Shown: one piece after another, positions 14,101-21,331 of the stretch
How positions within the stretch are numbered: position 1 is the first letter of the stretch
Layout: every line of letters begins with the position of its first letter
Source: Chaenocephalus aceratus
Lineage: Eukaryota > Chordata > Actinopteri > Perciformes > Channichthyidae
Assembly (NCBI GenBank): GCA_023974075.1
Contig: CM043788.1
Location: forward strand, 21,436,996-21,500,995
DNA length: 64,000 nt
Direction: 5' to 3'
The notes under the pieces: model-generated
Told to the model about the DNA's origin: nothing
Database searches by the model: none
What the model saw: only the letters and a program-made list of their open reading frames with translations
Program-made: the position numbers and the translations under genes

Positions 14101-17100
14101 GCGAAGGTTATTTTGAACATGTTTCTTTTGGTTGCGGAAGTTTTCCCAATCACGAGTTTTGCCTGATCGCTTGGCTTTGTTGTATAACTTCTTTTTATTT
14201 TTTATTTGGCGTTTCATGCAGTGAGTGAGCCAGGGCAGATTGTGTCGTGTGGTAGTGAACTTTTTCGGGATATGCTTATCCATCTGTGAAAACAGTTCCT
14301 CTCTGAGCATATTCCAGTTGTCATTCACAGTTCGCTGGTTTTCTGTTCTAACAAATTCTGTGCTGAACACTTCCAGCTCAGTTTGGATGGCTTCCCAGTC
14401 TGCTAATTAAAATTTGTACATTTTTCTCTGGGCTTTCTTTGGATGTATACTAGAGTCCATCATGACAGCACAGTGATCTGATATGCCTGGTATTGTTTGC
14501 ACATTTTGCACGAACTTTTGATTTGAAGTGAATATCATGTCTAATATGTTCTGTTTTCGAGTAGGCTCGAGTTGTACTTGTGTTAGTGAGTATTATTTGA
14601 CTATGTCTAAAACATATGCTATGTTGTTTGTCCCTGGTTGTTCATTTTCCCAATCTATACCAGGTGCGTTGAAGTCACCACCTAGAATTATTGTTTTTTC
14701 TGATGCGTCACCAGGCAATTGAGAAATTGATTTCCAAAGCTCATCCAGTTTGGTGTGATGGTCACTTGGTGGTCTATAGAAGCTACCAATGTAGAATGTT
14801 TTGCTCGCTTGGGAAACCTTGACCGAGACCCACATGATTTCAATTTCTGTGTCTGTGGTTGCAATCCTTATTGCTGGAAAGCCTTCCTTTATGCCGATGA
14901 AGACTCCACCTCCGTTTATATTGCGATCCTTCCTAAAGATAGTATAGTGTTTGGGGAATATTGCACCATTCTTTATGGTTTCATCTAGCCATGTCTCATT
15001 CCCAATTATGCAATCTGGTGGTGTCATCGATGAGAGCATGCCGGTTGGGGGTCTTGCCCTTTACGCCACCACAGTTGATCAAGATTGTTCGCCATTGATT
15101 ATATCTGTTGGTTGTGGTCCCTACAATGTTGTCGGCTGAGTCATCCACAGAGGTTGTATTTATGGTTGACAGGCTTTCACTCACTTCTTGGTCACTGATT
15201 TCAGATTGGTTTTCAGTTGTCAATATTACATTGTTATTGGTGGTTGCTGGGTGTCCGTTTTCTCTATATTGGGTTATGGGTTCGAGATCTATTCTTGCTT
15301 TCTTAGTTTGACTAGTCGCAGGTTCCAGGGTGGACCGCGAACTCGGAAGACGTCGTTTTTTGACTCATCGGCTGCTGTTTTTGCCTTGGCCTCCTCGACT
15401 TTATTCCTGATGAGTTCACGATATTCCTTGTTGTAGTCATTTGAAATGCTTATTCTCTGATACTTGTTTTCACTGTTTTTTAGTTTCCTCACATTCTTGA
15501 ATATTTTCTCTTTGTCATCCCTGTTGTTGAGTACAATTTGTAATGGTCTGTTCCGTTTGGGGCCCTGGGTAGCCTGTGTTCCTAGTCTGATAACCTGTTT
15601 GGTTCTGAAGTGTCCGTATTTCAATTTTTTTTCACAAAGACTGTCAAAGAACTCTACCAGGGTTTCTTCAGTACTTTCATCTGCTTGGTAAATGATCAGG
15701 TTGTTCTCTCTGGATTCACGATCATCTGTTTCCTGCAGCTGTTCATCTCTAGCTTCTTTCATTATTTTCTTAAAGTTTGATGGTGCAGATGTTTCACTTG
15801 CTTTGGTCATTTCTGCCCAGGTCTTCACTGTGTCGGCATATGAAATGTGTATCTGCTGCTTTGCGTCTGCCAGGAGACATTCTACTTTTTGGGACACTAT
15901 TTTCGAAATCGCCTCGGCTGTTTTGTCTATCGACAGTTGGCTAAAAAGTTCCTTGGTAGCTAACCTAGCAGCTTGGACTGCAGCAGGTTCACACGATAGG
16001 CTGTACCAATGTAATGAAGCAAATTTGTTTATGGCCTTACCCATGGCTGCCGGTATGTTCTGGTATTTGAAACCATTCGTCACACCGTTCGCACTGTATA
16101 AGCTCTTTTTCCCCAGTGTCGCATTTAACACACGTATCATCCTTGTTTATAGTTTCAGTTGTTCCACTCCTTCCTTGGCCGTGCTTTATTTCAGTATTAT
16201 CACCCTTCTTTCCTGTTTCTTTATCCACTTTTTCCTCCGCTGTTCGACTGTCAGCATCCACTTCCTCATCCGCGTCCGCAGCAGCAGGCATTCTTGAATG
16301 CACGTTCGTAATCCTACGTCACTCCAGTCATACACACGGTCGGGGGGGGGGGTCGTCCACACAAACTATCAATTAAATCCAATCTGATCGTTCGAGGTCG
16401 AAAAAACCTCCAAACAATTGTCGCACGCTGTCAGCTGAGGAGTGCTGCCTTGCCTTGTCATGAAAGAGTCAAGGAGGAGAAAAGGCGTGTTTAGATATAT
16501 ATTGGATGTACAATGTCTGTATCTGATGGTTCACCGTGTCGAATGCAGCAGACAGGTCCAACAGGATGATGACAGAGGAGAGGGATGCTGCTTTGGCAGT
16601 GTGCAGTTCCTCAGAGACAGCAATGAGAGCAGTTTCTGTGGAGTGACCTGCCTTGAAACCAGACTGGTGCGGATCCAGAAGGTTGTTCTGATGGAGATAA
16701 CAGGAGAGTTGTTTAAAGACGGCGCGTTCAAGTGTTTTAGACAGGAACGGGAGTAGAGAGACAGGCCTGTAGTTTATAACATCTGACGGGTTGAGAGTGG
16801 GTTTCTTTAGGAGAGGGTTTACTCTTGCCTCCTTAAGACTATTTGGAAAGTGTTGATGAAATGGGTGAGAAACGGTAGAATATCAGGAGCGATAGTCTGA
16901 AGGAGGCTTACCTTAAGAATATTAGAAGCAAAGCTGCAGCAGCAACACGCTCACCCTCTCACCACTAGATGTATTGGTTTTATAGATGTATCCTTCAAAT
17001 TAGGCTGCTGGGCAGCATTATTAAATTGCTGGGCTGCCATAATTATACCGAACTATATATCCACCGTCACATTTATTGGACAAGCAGTATTGCAGCTATA

Positions 17101-20100
17101 AGCGTTCTTGACCTTGTTTTAATACCAGCAGTGTTATATTCTCATATTTGTATTATAGTGGAATGTTCTAGAGTCTGTTTTATTTCATGTCCCCAAGCAA
17201 GACGTGTGTATTGTGAACCTCTAGTGGACATTTTCAATAGCGCGGAAATGTTTGCAATGCATCGTTTGTGTTGATGTCTGTCTGTAAATCTGTGTGTTGT
17301 GCGTTCGTGCGTGCGTGCGTGTGCGTGCGTGTGTGTGTGTGTGTGTGTGCGTGTGTGTCTGTGTGTGTTGTGTGTGTGTGTGTGTAGGTTACCAGACATG
17401 TGGAAACCCAGGTGACTAGGACAGGAAGTCCCATTGTTCACGAGCAGAGGAAAAAGAGCAGCTCTCTGACCGCATCCGAGTACAAACCCTCCTCCAACCG
17501 CTGGGCTCAGACTGGAGATGCAGGTTTTGCGCATACAAGTATCATATATGTCTACGCACATGTCTCACTCTGAATGACAAGATTTTAAAATAAAGTCATA
17601 GAAATTGTTTTAATTGGCTTTTACATGAAGATTTTAGGGCACAGCAGGATTTAGTTTTAAAGGTAAAGATGTAATGAGTGAAAAGTGATGAAAGGGTTAT
17701 TATGAGATGAGTTTAATCACCGATGTTTTAGTTTGTTTATGAATCGTGTTTTTTTATAGAAAACAGATACATTCCTGGCTATATCTTGTTTTATTATAAT
17801 GATTTTGATTCATGATTTACATATATTGTAGGTACCATAGCTATTCTGCCCCGGTTACATTTTGAAATTATATTAAATGTGATTTAAAACGTATTATTTG
17901 TTTTCGATTGTATAACCAGAAATTAAAAAAATATTTTCCTTGTCCTCAGGTGTCCGATCTGTCCAGTAAGCTGAGGGAGATGCGGCAGTACTGGATCCAG
18001 CTCCCTGTGGCTCTCTGCAGCAAACTGGCAGCAGGGGGCGCCAATCAGGAAAATGCTGGAACGGGGTTACTAAAGCCAGGTGAGGAAGAAACCTGCTGAC
18101 CTGACTGACCTCAAACAAGTTATTTAATCTTTAAATGTGACATCTAGTTTACCTGATCCTCAATCTTCAAAATGACCATCAAATCCCTACAACGTCCAAA
18201 CATCACATTACATGTTTTTTTATCCAAAGCAACGTACAATAAGTAGATACAGAATAGCAACTAAGATACCGCAGATTCAGTTCCAAAGTTGGGATAAGCT
18301 TATATCAAGATTTATATGGGGGAGTAAAAGACCTAGGATAAGATATACCACACTGCAATTGCCTAAAGAAAAAGGGGGACTGGCACTTCCAAACCTAAAG
18401 GAATATTAGCATGCAGCACAACTATACGTCCTCTCATTTACTGGTGCAACTCATAGACTGGTGCAACTCCGATTATATAGCCCGCTGGAAAGACATCGAA
18501 ATACTTACATATGAGTCCCCAATTCAACCACTCATAGGGCAAAGAGAAATGCCTCCCCATATTAAGAAAAGGGAGACCTAGACCCAATAACAACATTTAC
18601 ACTAGAAAAATGGTATTCTATTATTAAACAATTGAAATTGGGAAGGGAACTTGGACTATTAGACTGGATAGCCTATGACAAAGGATTCAAACCAGGAAGC
18701 TATGACATTCAAGCAATGGACAGAAAAGGGTTTAACAGCCATATGCACGGTTATCCAGGAGGCAGAAATTAGAAGCTTCCAAGACCTGACAAACATTTTT
18801 GACGTAGAAAACATATATATGCAAATGAGGGACTAATATACAAAAAAGGAAAATGAAGATGACATACAACCTATTGTAAAGATTATTGCACGAGCTTACC
18901 ATGCTGATATTCCCAAAGTTGTGTCTACCCTGTATTCATGCTAGATGGAAGCCAAAAGAGATTCAACACTCTATGTAAAAACTAAATGGGAACAAGAACT
19001 AAACAAAATAATCTCAGATGAGATGTGGTATTATATGTGGAAAATGCACACAGTCACACGGATGGAGAGAATTTCTGTGGAAAAACCAAATTGGTTTCTT
19101 TTAGACACCCAACATCAATAGTAAACAAACAAACACTCAACAATCATGCTGGAGACTTTGTAAACATCTGGAACCTCACCATACACATGTGTTTTGGAGC
19201 TGCAGTAACATCCAACCTTTCTGGGACTGTGTACACTCTGTTATATGCAAGGTATTAGGCTATAGAATCCCTCAAACCTGTTTGGTATTATACCCGGGAC
19301 ATATGGAAGGATCTGTACATGTCGGAGATCAATACCTGATTAATATCCTCCTAGCTGCTGGAAAGAAGGCCATCACTAAAAACTGGCTAAAGGCGGAAAC
19401 ACCAAGCTACAGACATTGGGTTAATAGTATTGGTGATATCCTAATAATGGAAAAAAATCACATACAAGTTGAAAGTAATGGAAGACACATTTCTTAAGGG
19501 CTGGGAAAAATGGTTAAGGTACATAACAAAGGAGTCATAAAAAAACAAGCAATATTATGTAGATTGTCTCCGTACAGGCACTGTTCTCTCTAAAATGTAA
19601 TATTTGTTTGTGTGTAATTTTACCTTGTGAAAAAATCAATAAAAGAAAGTAAAAAATAAATAAAAAGAATAGCAACTAGGATCAGCTTTAAAAAAAGGGT
19701 CTAATAACATTTAATTTCACGTCAACATTAAAATACTTTTTTGTAACCAAAACGTACTTTGACAATCCATTTCTTCTGAAGTTAATTCAAATATTTTAGG
19801 TTGTTTTTTCTTTGCTGTTATGCATTTTTGATTAGAATCCTTTAACCCATGTTGAAGTTAACATTGTTCATGCAACAAAGCTTTTAAACAAACAACTCCT
19901 TTTCATGTAATAATACACTTTCAAGGTCTGTAATCTGTTCTTCACAAGTGTCATTTATGCAGCACATAGACAACAAGACATTACAGACAGAAAACCTGTG
20001 TCCTGCAGCACTTAAAGACACTTCTGAGGTCAGGAATATAAGAGTAGGCAGCAACTAGCTTCTGATAATGTCGCTATTAAACATGCCAGATCTCTTCTCG

Positions 20101-21331
20101 TTGAAGGCCATCTCTATACTATGTGTGGGAAAAGATGCAATAGATAGATAGATAGATAGATAGATACTTTATTGATCCCAATTTGGGAAATTATTTTAAT
20201 ATCAATCAATAGGCTATTTCTTAAAATGTTTTAATAAATGTTAATCTATTTTAAGGTGGTATTACATGACATTTCTTCCACATACAGTGGTTTTAAATCC
20301 TGCCGAGATTCACATCCAGAACACTCGCAGTCATCGCCACCCCCACAGCCTCCTTTATCTATATGTAAATGGGTTATAAAATAATTTGATGTTGATCTTA
20401 ACCCCCCCCCCCCCCACCAACACACACACATACACCTCACATATGTTTAAGTGGTTGGATTACAGCTAAGTGTTGAACACAAAAATCAGAGATAGGCATT
20501 TGTTTTCAAATAAACAAATAATGGCATAGAACTGTGCTTAAAACACCTTTCAAGAACCAGAGCCTCTCCCTTACACCCTTACATATTTCTTTTAAAAACC
20601 ATATCTGCCCTATTGTTGTTGCCACACATTGTTCACCTATCCCTCCATTCCTCAAATCAGGTACCTTCCAGAGGTGATGGGTGACGGCCTGGCCAATCAG
20701 ATCAACAACCCTGAAGTGGAGCTGGACATCACAAAGCCAGACATGACTATCCGGCAGCAGATCATGCAACTCAAAATCATGAGCAACAGGCTGAAAAACG
20801 CAATGGAAGGCAATGACGTGGACTTCCAGGATGCCAGTGGGTCATCTTCTTACAATTGCACTGAAAGCAGTTTTATACGTGACAAACCTTGTCTATTCTG
20901 TTATGTTTTTGATGAGGTTATTTTATTGCCTGATTCTTTATGTTAAACCAGAACAAGGGCTTCTAACTAATGACACATCATCTTAATTCAAACATTGATT
21001 CCATTCATGAAGGTCAAAACGTCACCAATCAAGAGATTGCCACTTAGAAACATGTAATAAGGAACGATTAACGGGACGACCTTCTTGAACCAAAATGAGA
21101 AAAAGGACTTCCTATTCAAAATGTGTTTCCCCTCTCTCTGTAATCGTCTCCCTAGGTGATGACATCAGCGGCTCAGGGAGCGGGATGTGTTTCGGTGTTC
21201 AGTGTCATCGGAATAGAGCATTCGACTACTCGCCAGACGCAACCCGAGCCAGGGGGGCCGCCACGTTTCAAACCCGCCTCTGTGGACTCCTACTCCTGCT
21301 CCCATTGGCCAGCCTGCTGCTTCAGCGATGA
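1469..21331 (+). CDS. gpc1: glypican-1-like heparan sulfate proteoglycan, 3' eight coding exons (frame broken in two)
   Basis: Glypicans are GPI-anchored cell-surface proteoglycans whose heparan sulfate chains bind growth factors and morphogens such as FGF, Wnt and Hedgehog. Eight coding exons follow family order: 1469-1686, 2263-2436, 7831-7996, 10813-10943, 17388-17523, 17950-18079, 20661-20836 and 21156-21331. Seen: a cysteine-rich core ([25 protein letters not shown]), the segment [19 protein letters not shown], Ser-Gly repeats (SGSGSG) for glycan attachment, and a hydrophobic C-terminus ([15 protein letters not shown]) as GPI signal. The wording around [20 protein letters not shown] is closer to GPC1 than to GPC4 or GPC6; which teleost paralogue (gpc1a or gpc1b) cannot be told. 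Signal peptide and first exons are outside the window. Six exons are clean and splice in phase; the two at 17388-17523 and 17950-18079 are frame-broken, so this is either a decaying copy or a sequence with indel errors. Confidence 0.88.
2263..2436 (+). CDS. gpc1: gpc1-like visible exon 2
   Basis: 174 bp, 58 codons, phase 0 at both ends (gcag|GTC and CAG|gtgaga). It reads [20 protein letters not shown], then [24 protein letters not shown] holds one of the conserved glypican cysteines. A hAT element is inserted 50 bp downstream in the intron. Confidence 0.92.
3630..4999 (-). mobile_element. nested hAT element with transposase remnant
   Basis: The termini CAGGGGTGCCCAACC and GGTTGGGCACCCCTG are perfect inverted repeats, and a perfect 8-bp target duplication atataggg lies at 3622-3629 and 5000-5007. 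About 1.37 kb lies between the outer limits. It sits inside the older hAT at 2486-6493. Its length is too short for a full hAT transposase; only the N-terminal part survives, on the minus strand. Confidence 0.92.
4345..4665 (-). pseudogene. degenerate BED-finger hAT transposase N-terminus
   Basis: Reading the minus strand, [16 protein letters not shown] is followed in another frame by [15 protein letters not shown], giving the C-x2-C...H-x4-H pattern of a BED zinc finger. A third segment reads [16 protein letters not shown] and then [15 protein letters not shown], the region after the BED finger in GTF2IRD2/ZBED-like domesticated and active hAT transposases. At least one frameshift separates the finger from the rest, and the catalytic domain is absent, so it cannot encode an active transposase. 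Confidence 0.75.
5655..5789 (+). pseudogene. short ORF of the 4-kb hAT, transposase-like N-terminus
   Basis: 45 codons starting [19 protein letters not shown] basic start of the form MK+R.QS.LSF is common at the N-terminus of hAT/ZMYM-type transposases (known family feature). The remainder is Arg/Glu-rich low complexity. Possible splice donors lie at G|gtaaga (5691) and CAG|gtacag (5769), so it may be a first exon. No catalytic region follows in the window. Confidence 0.4.
6494..6595. repeat. host sequence flanking the hAT, GGGGAC-rich repeat remnant
   Basis: Short repeated units of the form tgtgggGAC/tatggggac occur at 6496-6570. They continue the sequence interrupted at 2485, so they pre-date the hAT insertion. 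This looks like a fragment of a dispersed fish repeat; I could not assign a family. Confidence 0.4.
6595..6667. repeat. (GT)n microsatellite
   Basis: About 70 bp of nearly uninterrupted GT with one irregularity. It generates a spurious valine/cysteine ORF in this area. Confidence 0.97.
6668..7830. other. gpc1 intron, no further feature seen
   Basis: AT-rich intron sequence without a coding signature or recognised transposon ends. A polypyrimidine tract (7808-7828) leads into the acceptor at 7829-7830. Confidence 0.6.
7831..7996 (+). CDS. gpc1: gpc1-like visible exon 3, cysteine-rich core
   Basis: 166 bp; phase 0 start (ccag|GTTCATCTG), phase 1 end (ATA G|gtgaga). It encodes [20 protein letters not shown], then [20 protein letters not shown] and DPEWQNLI. 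The cysteines in PEC, YCPHC, PCSNYC and KGC match the disulfide-bonded glypican core; CLANQADLD is nearly invariant in the family. Confidence 0.96.
8371..10405. mobile_element. foldback element copy A (partial), long inverted repeats
   Basis: It begins CAACCCAGTCTCACTGCATT, resembling the start of the complete copy at 32521. The arm at about 8438-8530 (GCTGATTGGATGTTTTAGCC, then gcatgtagggatatggtg) is repeated in inverted orientation at about 10310-10405. Interior segments (9087-9400) match 34190-34440 in inverted orientation. The outermost part of the right arm is missing, so no target duplication can be read. No transposase ORF is seen. Confidence 0.7.
10450..10630 (+). repeat. dispersed repeat, copy 1 (aagtccctccc family)
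   Basis: The run gcgaagtccctcccc...ggaccttatttcg...aagattatctttcgatcccg also occurs at 41848-42000 and, inverted and split, at 59762-59854 plus 61832-61882. Non-coding and short, it behaves like a MITE or SINE; ends are not defined. Confidence 0.75.
10813..10943 (+). CDS. gpc1: gpc1-like visible exon 4
   Basis: 131 bp; the split Asp codon G|AC joins visible exon 3, giving [20 protein letters not shown], and the exon ends [12 protein letters not shown] with donor AAG|gtaaga (phase 0). It matches the region before the conserved QxCG cysteine of glypicans. Confidence 0.92.
10976..11050. repeat. (TATC)n microsatellite
   Basis: Tandem TCTA units with small interruptions, starting 33 bp after the exon donor. 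Confidence 0.95.
11051..11245 (-). mobile_element. L2-type LINE 3' end with tetranucleotide tail
   Basis: The (ATCA)n run at 11053-11107 followed by gtttatttatat...ctcagtggtcttcac...ccctcacatcgtacaagg is the reverse complement of the 3' end of the plus-strand L2 at 38590-38760 (tail ATTG repeats). It is a heavily 5'-truncated copy lying on the minus strand. Confidence 0.85.
11671..12690 (-). pseudogene. L2 LINE ORF2: reverse transcriptase palm and C-terminal region
   Basis: Minus-strand reading shows the RT catalytic motif [11 protein letters not shown] (about 12450-12485, partly in a different frame), then [45 protein letters not shown] and [20 protein letters not shown]. This is the order expected in L2/CR1-group ORF2. 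The open stretch 11671-12369 is 232 codons but lacks EN and most of RT, so it is a remnant. Confidence 0.88.
12770..13216 (-). pseudogene. CR1-like ORF2 C-terminal segment
   Basis: Overlapping minus-strand frames read [40 protein letters not shown], then VFKIVHN-like text, [20 protein letters not shown] and [18 protein letters not shown]. The order [10 protein letters not shown]...[12 protein letters not shown] is characteristic of the C-terminus of CR1/Jockey-type ORF2. At least two frame changes occur within 450 bp. Confidence 0.8.
13197..13546 (-). pseudogene. CR1-like ORF2 reverse transcriptase fragment
   Basis: Minus strand: [20 protein letters not shown], then in the next frame [19 protein letters not shown] and [31 protein letters not shown] contains the first catalytic Asp region of RT (F-D-x-V). 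A frameshift separates the two open stretches, and the YxDD part is not readable in an intact frame. Confidence 0.82.
13732..14370 (-). pseudogene. CR1-like ORF2 linker between endonuclease and RT
   Basis: 212 open codons reading [40 protein letters not shown] and later [21 protein letters not shown](L/M)T...K..I..K..L is a typical motif of the region between the endonuclease and RT of CR1/Jockey LINEs. Confidence 0.8.
14593..15039 (-). pseudogene. CR1-like ORF2 AP-type endonuclease
   Basis: Minus-strand text includes [15 protein letters not shown] (catalytic Glu in NETWL), [23 protein letters not shown] and [13 protein letters not shown] (catalytic D-x-N). These are ordered motifs of the APE-like endonuclease that nicks target DNA for target-primed reverse transcription. 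The SDH motif is not in this open stretch. Confidence 0.87.
15289..16303 (-). pseudogene. CR1-like ORF1 with PHD-type zinc finger
   Basis: The ORF begins at 16303 with [20 protein letters not shown], an acidic stretch, then [22 protein letters not shown], the C-x2-C...C-x2-C-D-x-W pattern of a PHD finger. A frame change follows, and the second open stretch (15289-16140) has Lys/Glu-rich likely coiled coil text and [18 protein letters not shown], resembling an RNA-binding region. PHD-bearing ORF1 proteins are known in some CR1-group LINEs; nucleic-acid binding in the retrotransposon particle is the inferred role. Confidence 0.7.
16521..16935 (-). pseudogene. L2 copy 1 upstream RT segment
   Basis: Read on the minus strand it gives [22 protein letters not shown] text, [15 protein letters not shown] and [13 protein letters not shown], that is the RT fingers and first palm motif of the L2 whose downstream RT lies at 11671-12690. 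It confirms that 12700-16520 is an insertion. Confidence 0.75.
17296..17387. repeat. GT/GC-rich microsatellite abutting a gpc1 exon
   Basis: Alternating gtgc/gtgt units run directly to the exon acceptor (tgtgtag|gttacc). The tract replaces a normal polypyrimidine tract, which may weaken splicing or make the junction prone to length change and sequencing error. Confidence 0.9.
17388..17523 (+). pseudogene. gpc1: gpc1-like visible exon 5, frame-broken
   Basis: The conserved cysteine block appears as YQTCGNPGD (compare QGCGNP/QGCGQP in GPC1/GPC4) in one frame, beginning two bases into the exon, but then hits TAG at 17417-17419. The 3' end reads [13 protein letters not shown] across the junction with the next exon, aligning with the AAGTSLDRLVTDV region of GPC4, but in a different frame. 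The third frame is open all the way (VTRHVETQ...[13 protein letters not shown]). The 136-bp length is not compatible with the phase-0 exons on both sides. More than one single-base shift is needed to explain it. Confidence 0.7.
17950..18079 (+). pseudogene. gpc1: gpc1-like visible exon 6, one-base frame break
   Basis: The exon starts [20 protein letters not shown] (phase 0) and continues to [14 protein letters not shown]. The conserved CWNG motif then reads in the next frame (tgctggaacggg at 18054), and only that frame joins the next exon as [14 protein letters not shown]. The exon is 130 bp where 131 would keep frame, so one base is missing between about 18035 and 18053, near runs of five G and four A. 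Confidence 0.82.
18195..18250. repeat. short L2-type 3' end remnant
   Basis: The text catcacattacatg...tttatccaaagcaacgtaca resembles the 3' motif of the L2 copies at 11411 and 59855, only partly preserved. Confidence 0.45.
18268..19665 (+). mobile_element. 5'-truncated L1/Tx1-type LINE in gpc1 intron
   Basis: Flanked by the 17-bp direct repeat agaatagcaactaagat (18251-18267) and its copy with one mismatch at 19666-19682. Decayed ORF2 C-terminal text is visible ([36 protein letters not shown]). It ends in aatcaataaaagaaagtaaaa-type A-rich sequence, as expected of a LINE 3' end. Long target duplication and A-rich tail both support an L1-type mechanism. Confidence 0.88.
19683..20660. other. 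gpc1 intron with (TAGA)n retroposon tail
   Basis: Mostly AT-rich intron. At 20138-20166 is a (TAGA)n run followed by tactttattgatcccaatt, a widespread fish retroposon 3' end. A 15-base C run lies at 20402-20416. No coding signature. Confidence 0.65.
20661..20836 (+). CDS. gpc1: gpc1-like visible exon 7
   Basis: 176 bp; the split codon completes R and reads [40 protein letters not shown] and [10 protein letters not shown]. This is the best-conserved block of GPC1. Donor GCC A|gtgggt, phase 1; acceptor aatcag|G. Confidence 0.96.
21156..21331 (+). CDS. gpc1: gpc1-like last coding exon: glycan sites and GPI signal
   Basis: Acceptor ccctag|GT completes Ser, then [20 protein letters not shown] follows. 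The SGSGSG run after acidic residues is a heparan sulfate attachment signature. The protein ends [19 protein letters not shown] and TGA (21329-21331): a hydrophobic tail that would be replaced by a GPI anchor. The stretch FDYSPDA recalls FDYNATD of GPC4, so the tail is less GPC1-specific than the previous exon. Confidence 0.95.

Larger units (their letters stand above)
12700..16520 (-). mobile_element. CR1-like non-LTR retrotransposon inserted in L2 copy 1
   Basis: A 3.8-kb minus-strand LINE with ORF1 (PHD finger), an AP-type endonuclease, RT and a 3' region. It splits the L2 RT sequence: the L2 text stops at ggaggatctg (12699) and resumes atctgatggttcacc (16521), with atctg repeated at both junctions as a probable short target duplication. 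The 3' end is a short (GGATCT)n run at 12692-12712. The C-terminal protein text is of the CR1/Jockey-group type. Several frameshifts indicate it is inactive. Confidence 0.82.
11411..16935 (-). mobile_element. L2-type LINE copy 1, split by a CR1-like LINE
   Basis: The minus strand carries reverse-transcriptase and C-terminal ORF2 sequence. The 3' end has a (TTACA)n tail at 11411-11435 and the fish L2-type 3' motif cttttatccaaagcgactta. The segment from 12690 back to 11671 is contiguous; the upstream RT segment resumes at 16521 after the inserted LINE at 12700-16520. The 5' end fades at about 16935, so this is a 5'-truncated insertion. Confidence 0.85.

Noticed and set aside
17388..17523. Accepting the fully open frame of visible exon 5 as the true reading frame
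   Set aside because: That frame is in phase with the previous exon but loses the conserved QxCGNP cysteine block and cannot join the next exon in frame, so openness alone was not taken as proof.
20629..20946. ORF start [16 protein letters not shown] as the beginning of a protein
   Set aside because: The residues before RYLPEV are intron read-through; the acceptor at 20659-20660 and glypican homology define the exon start.
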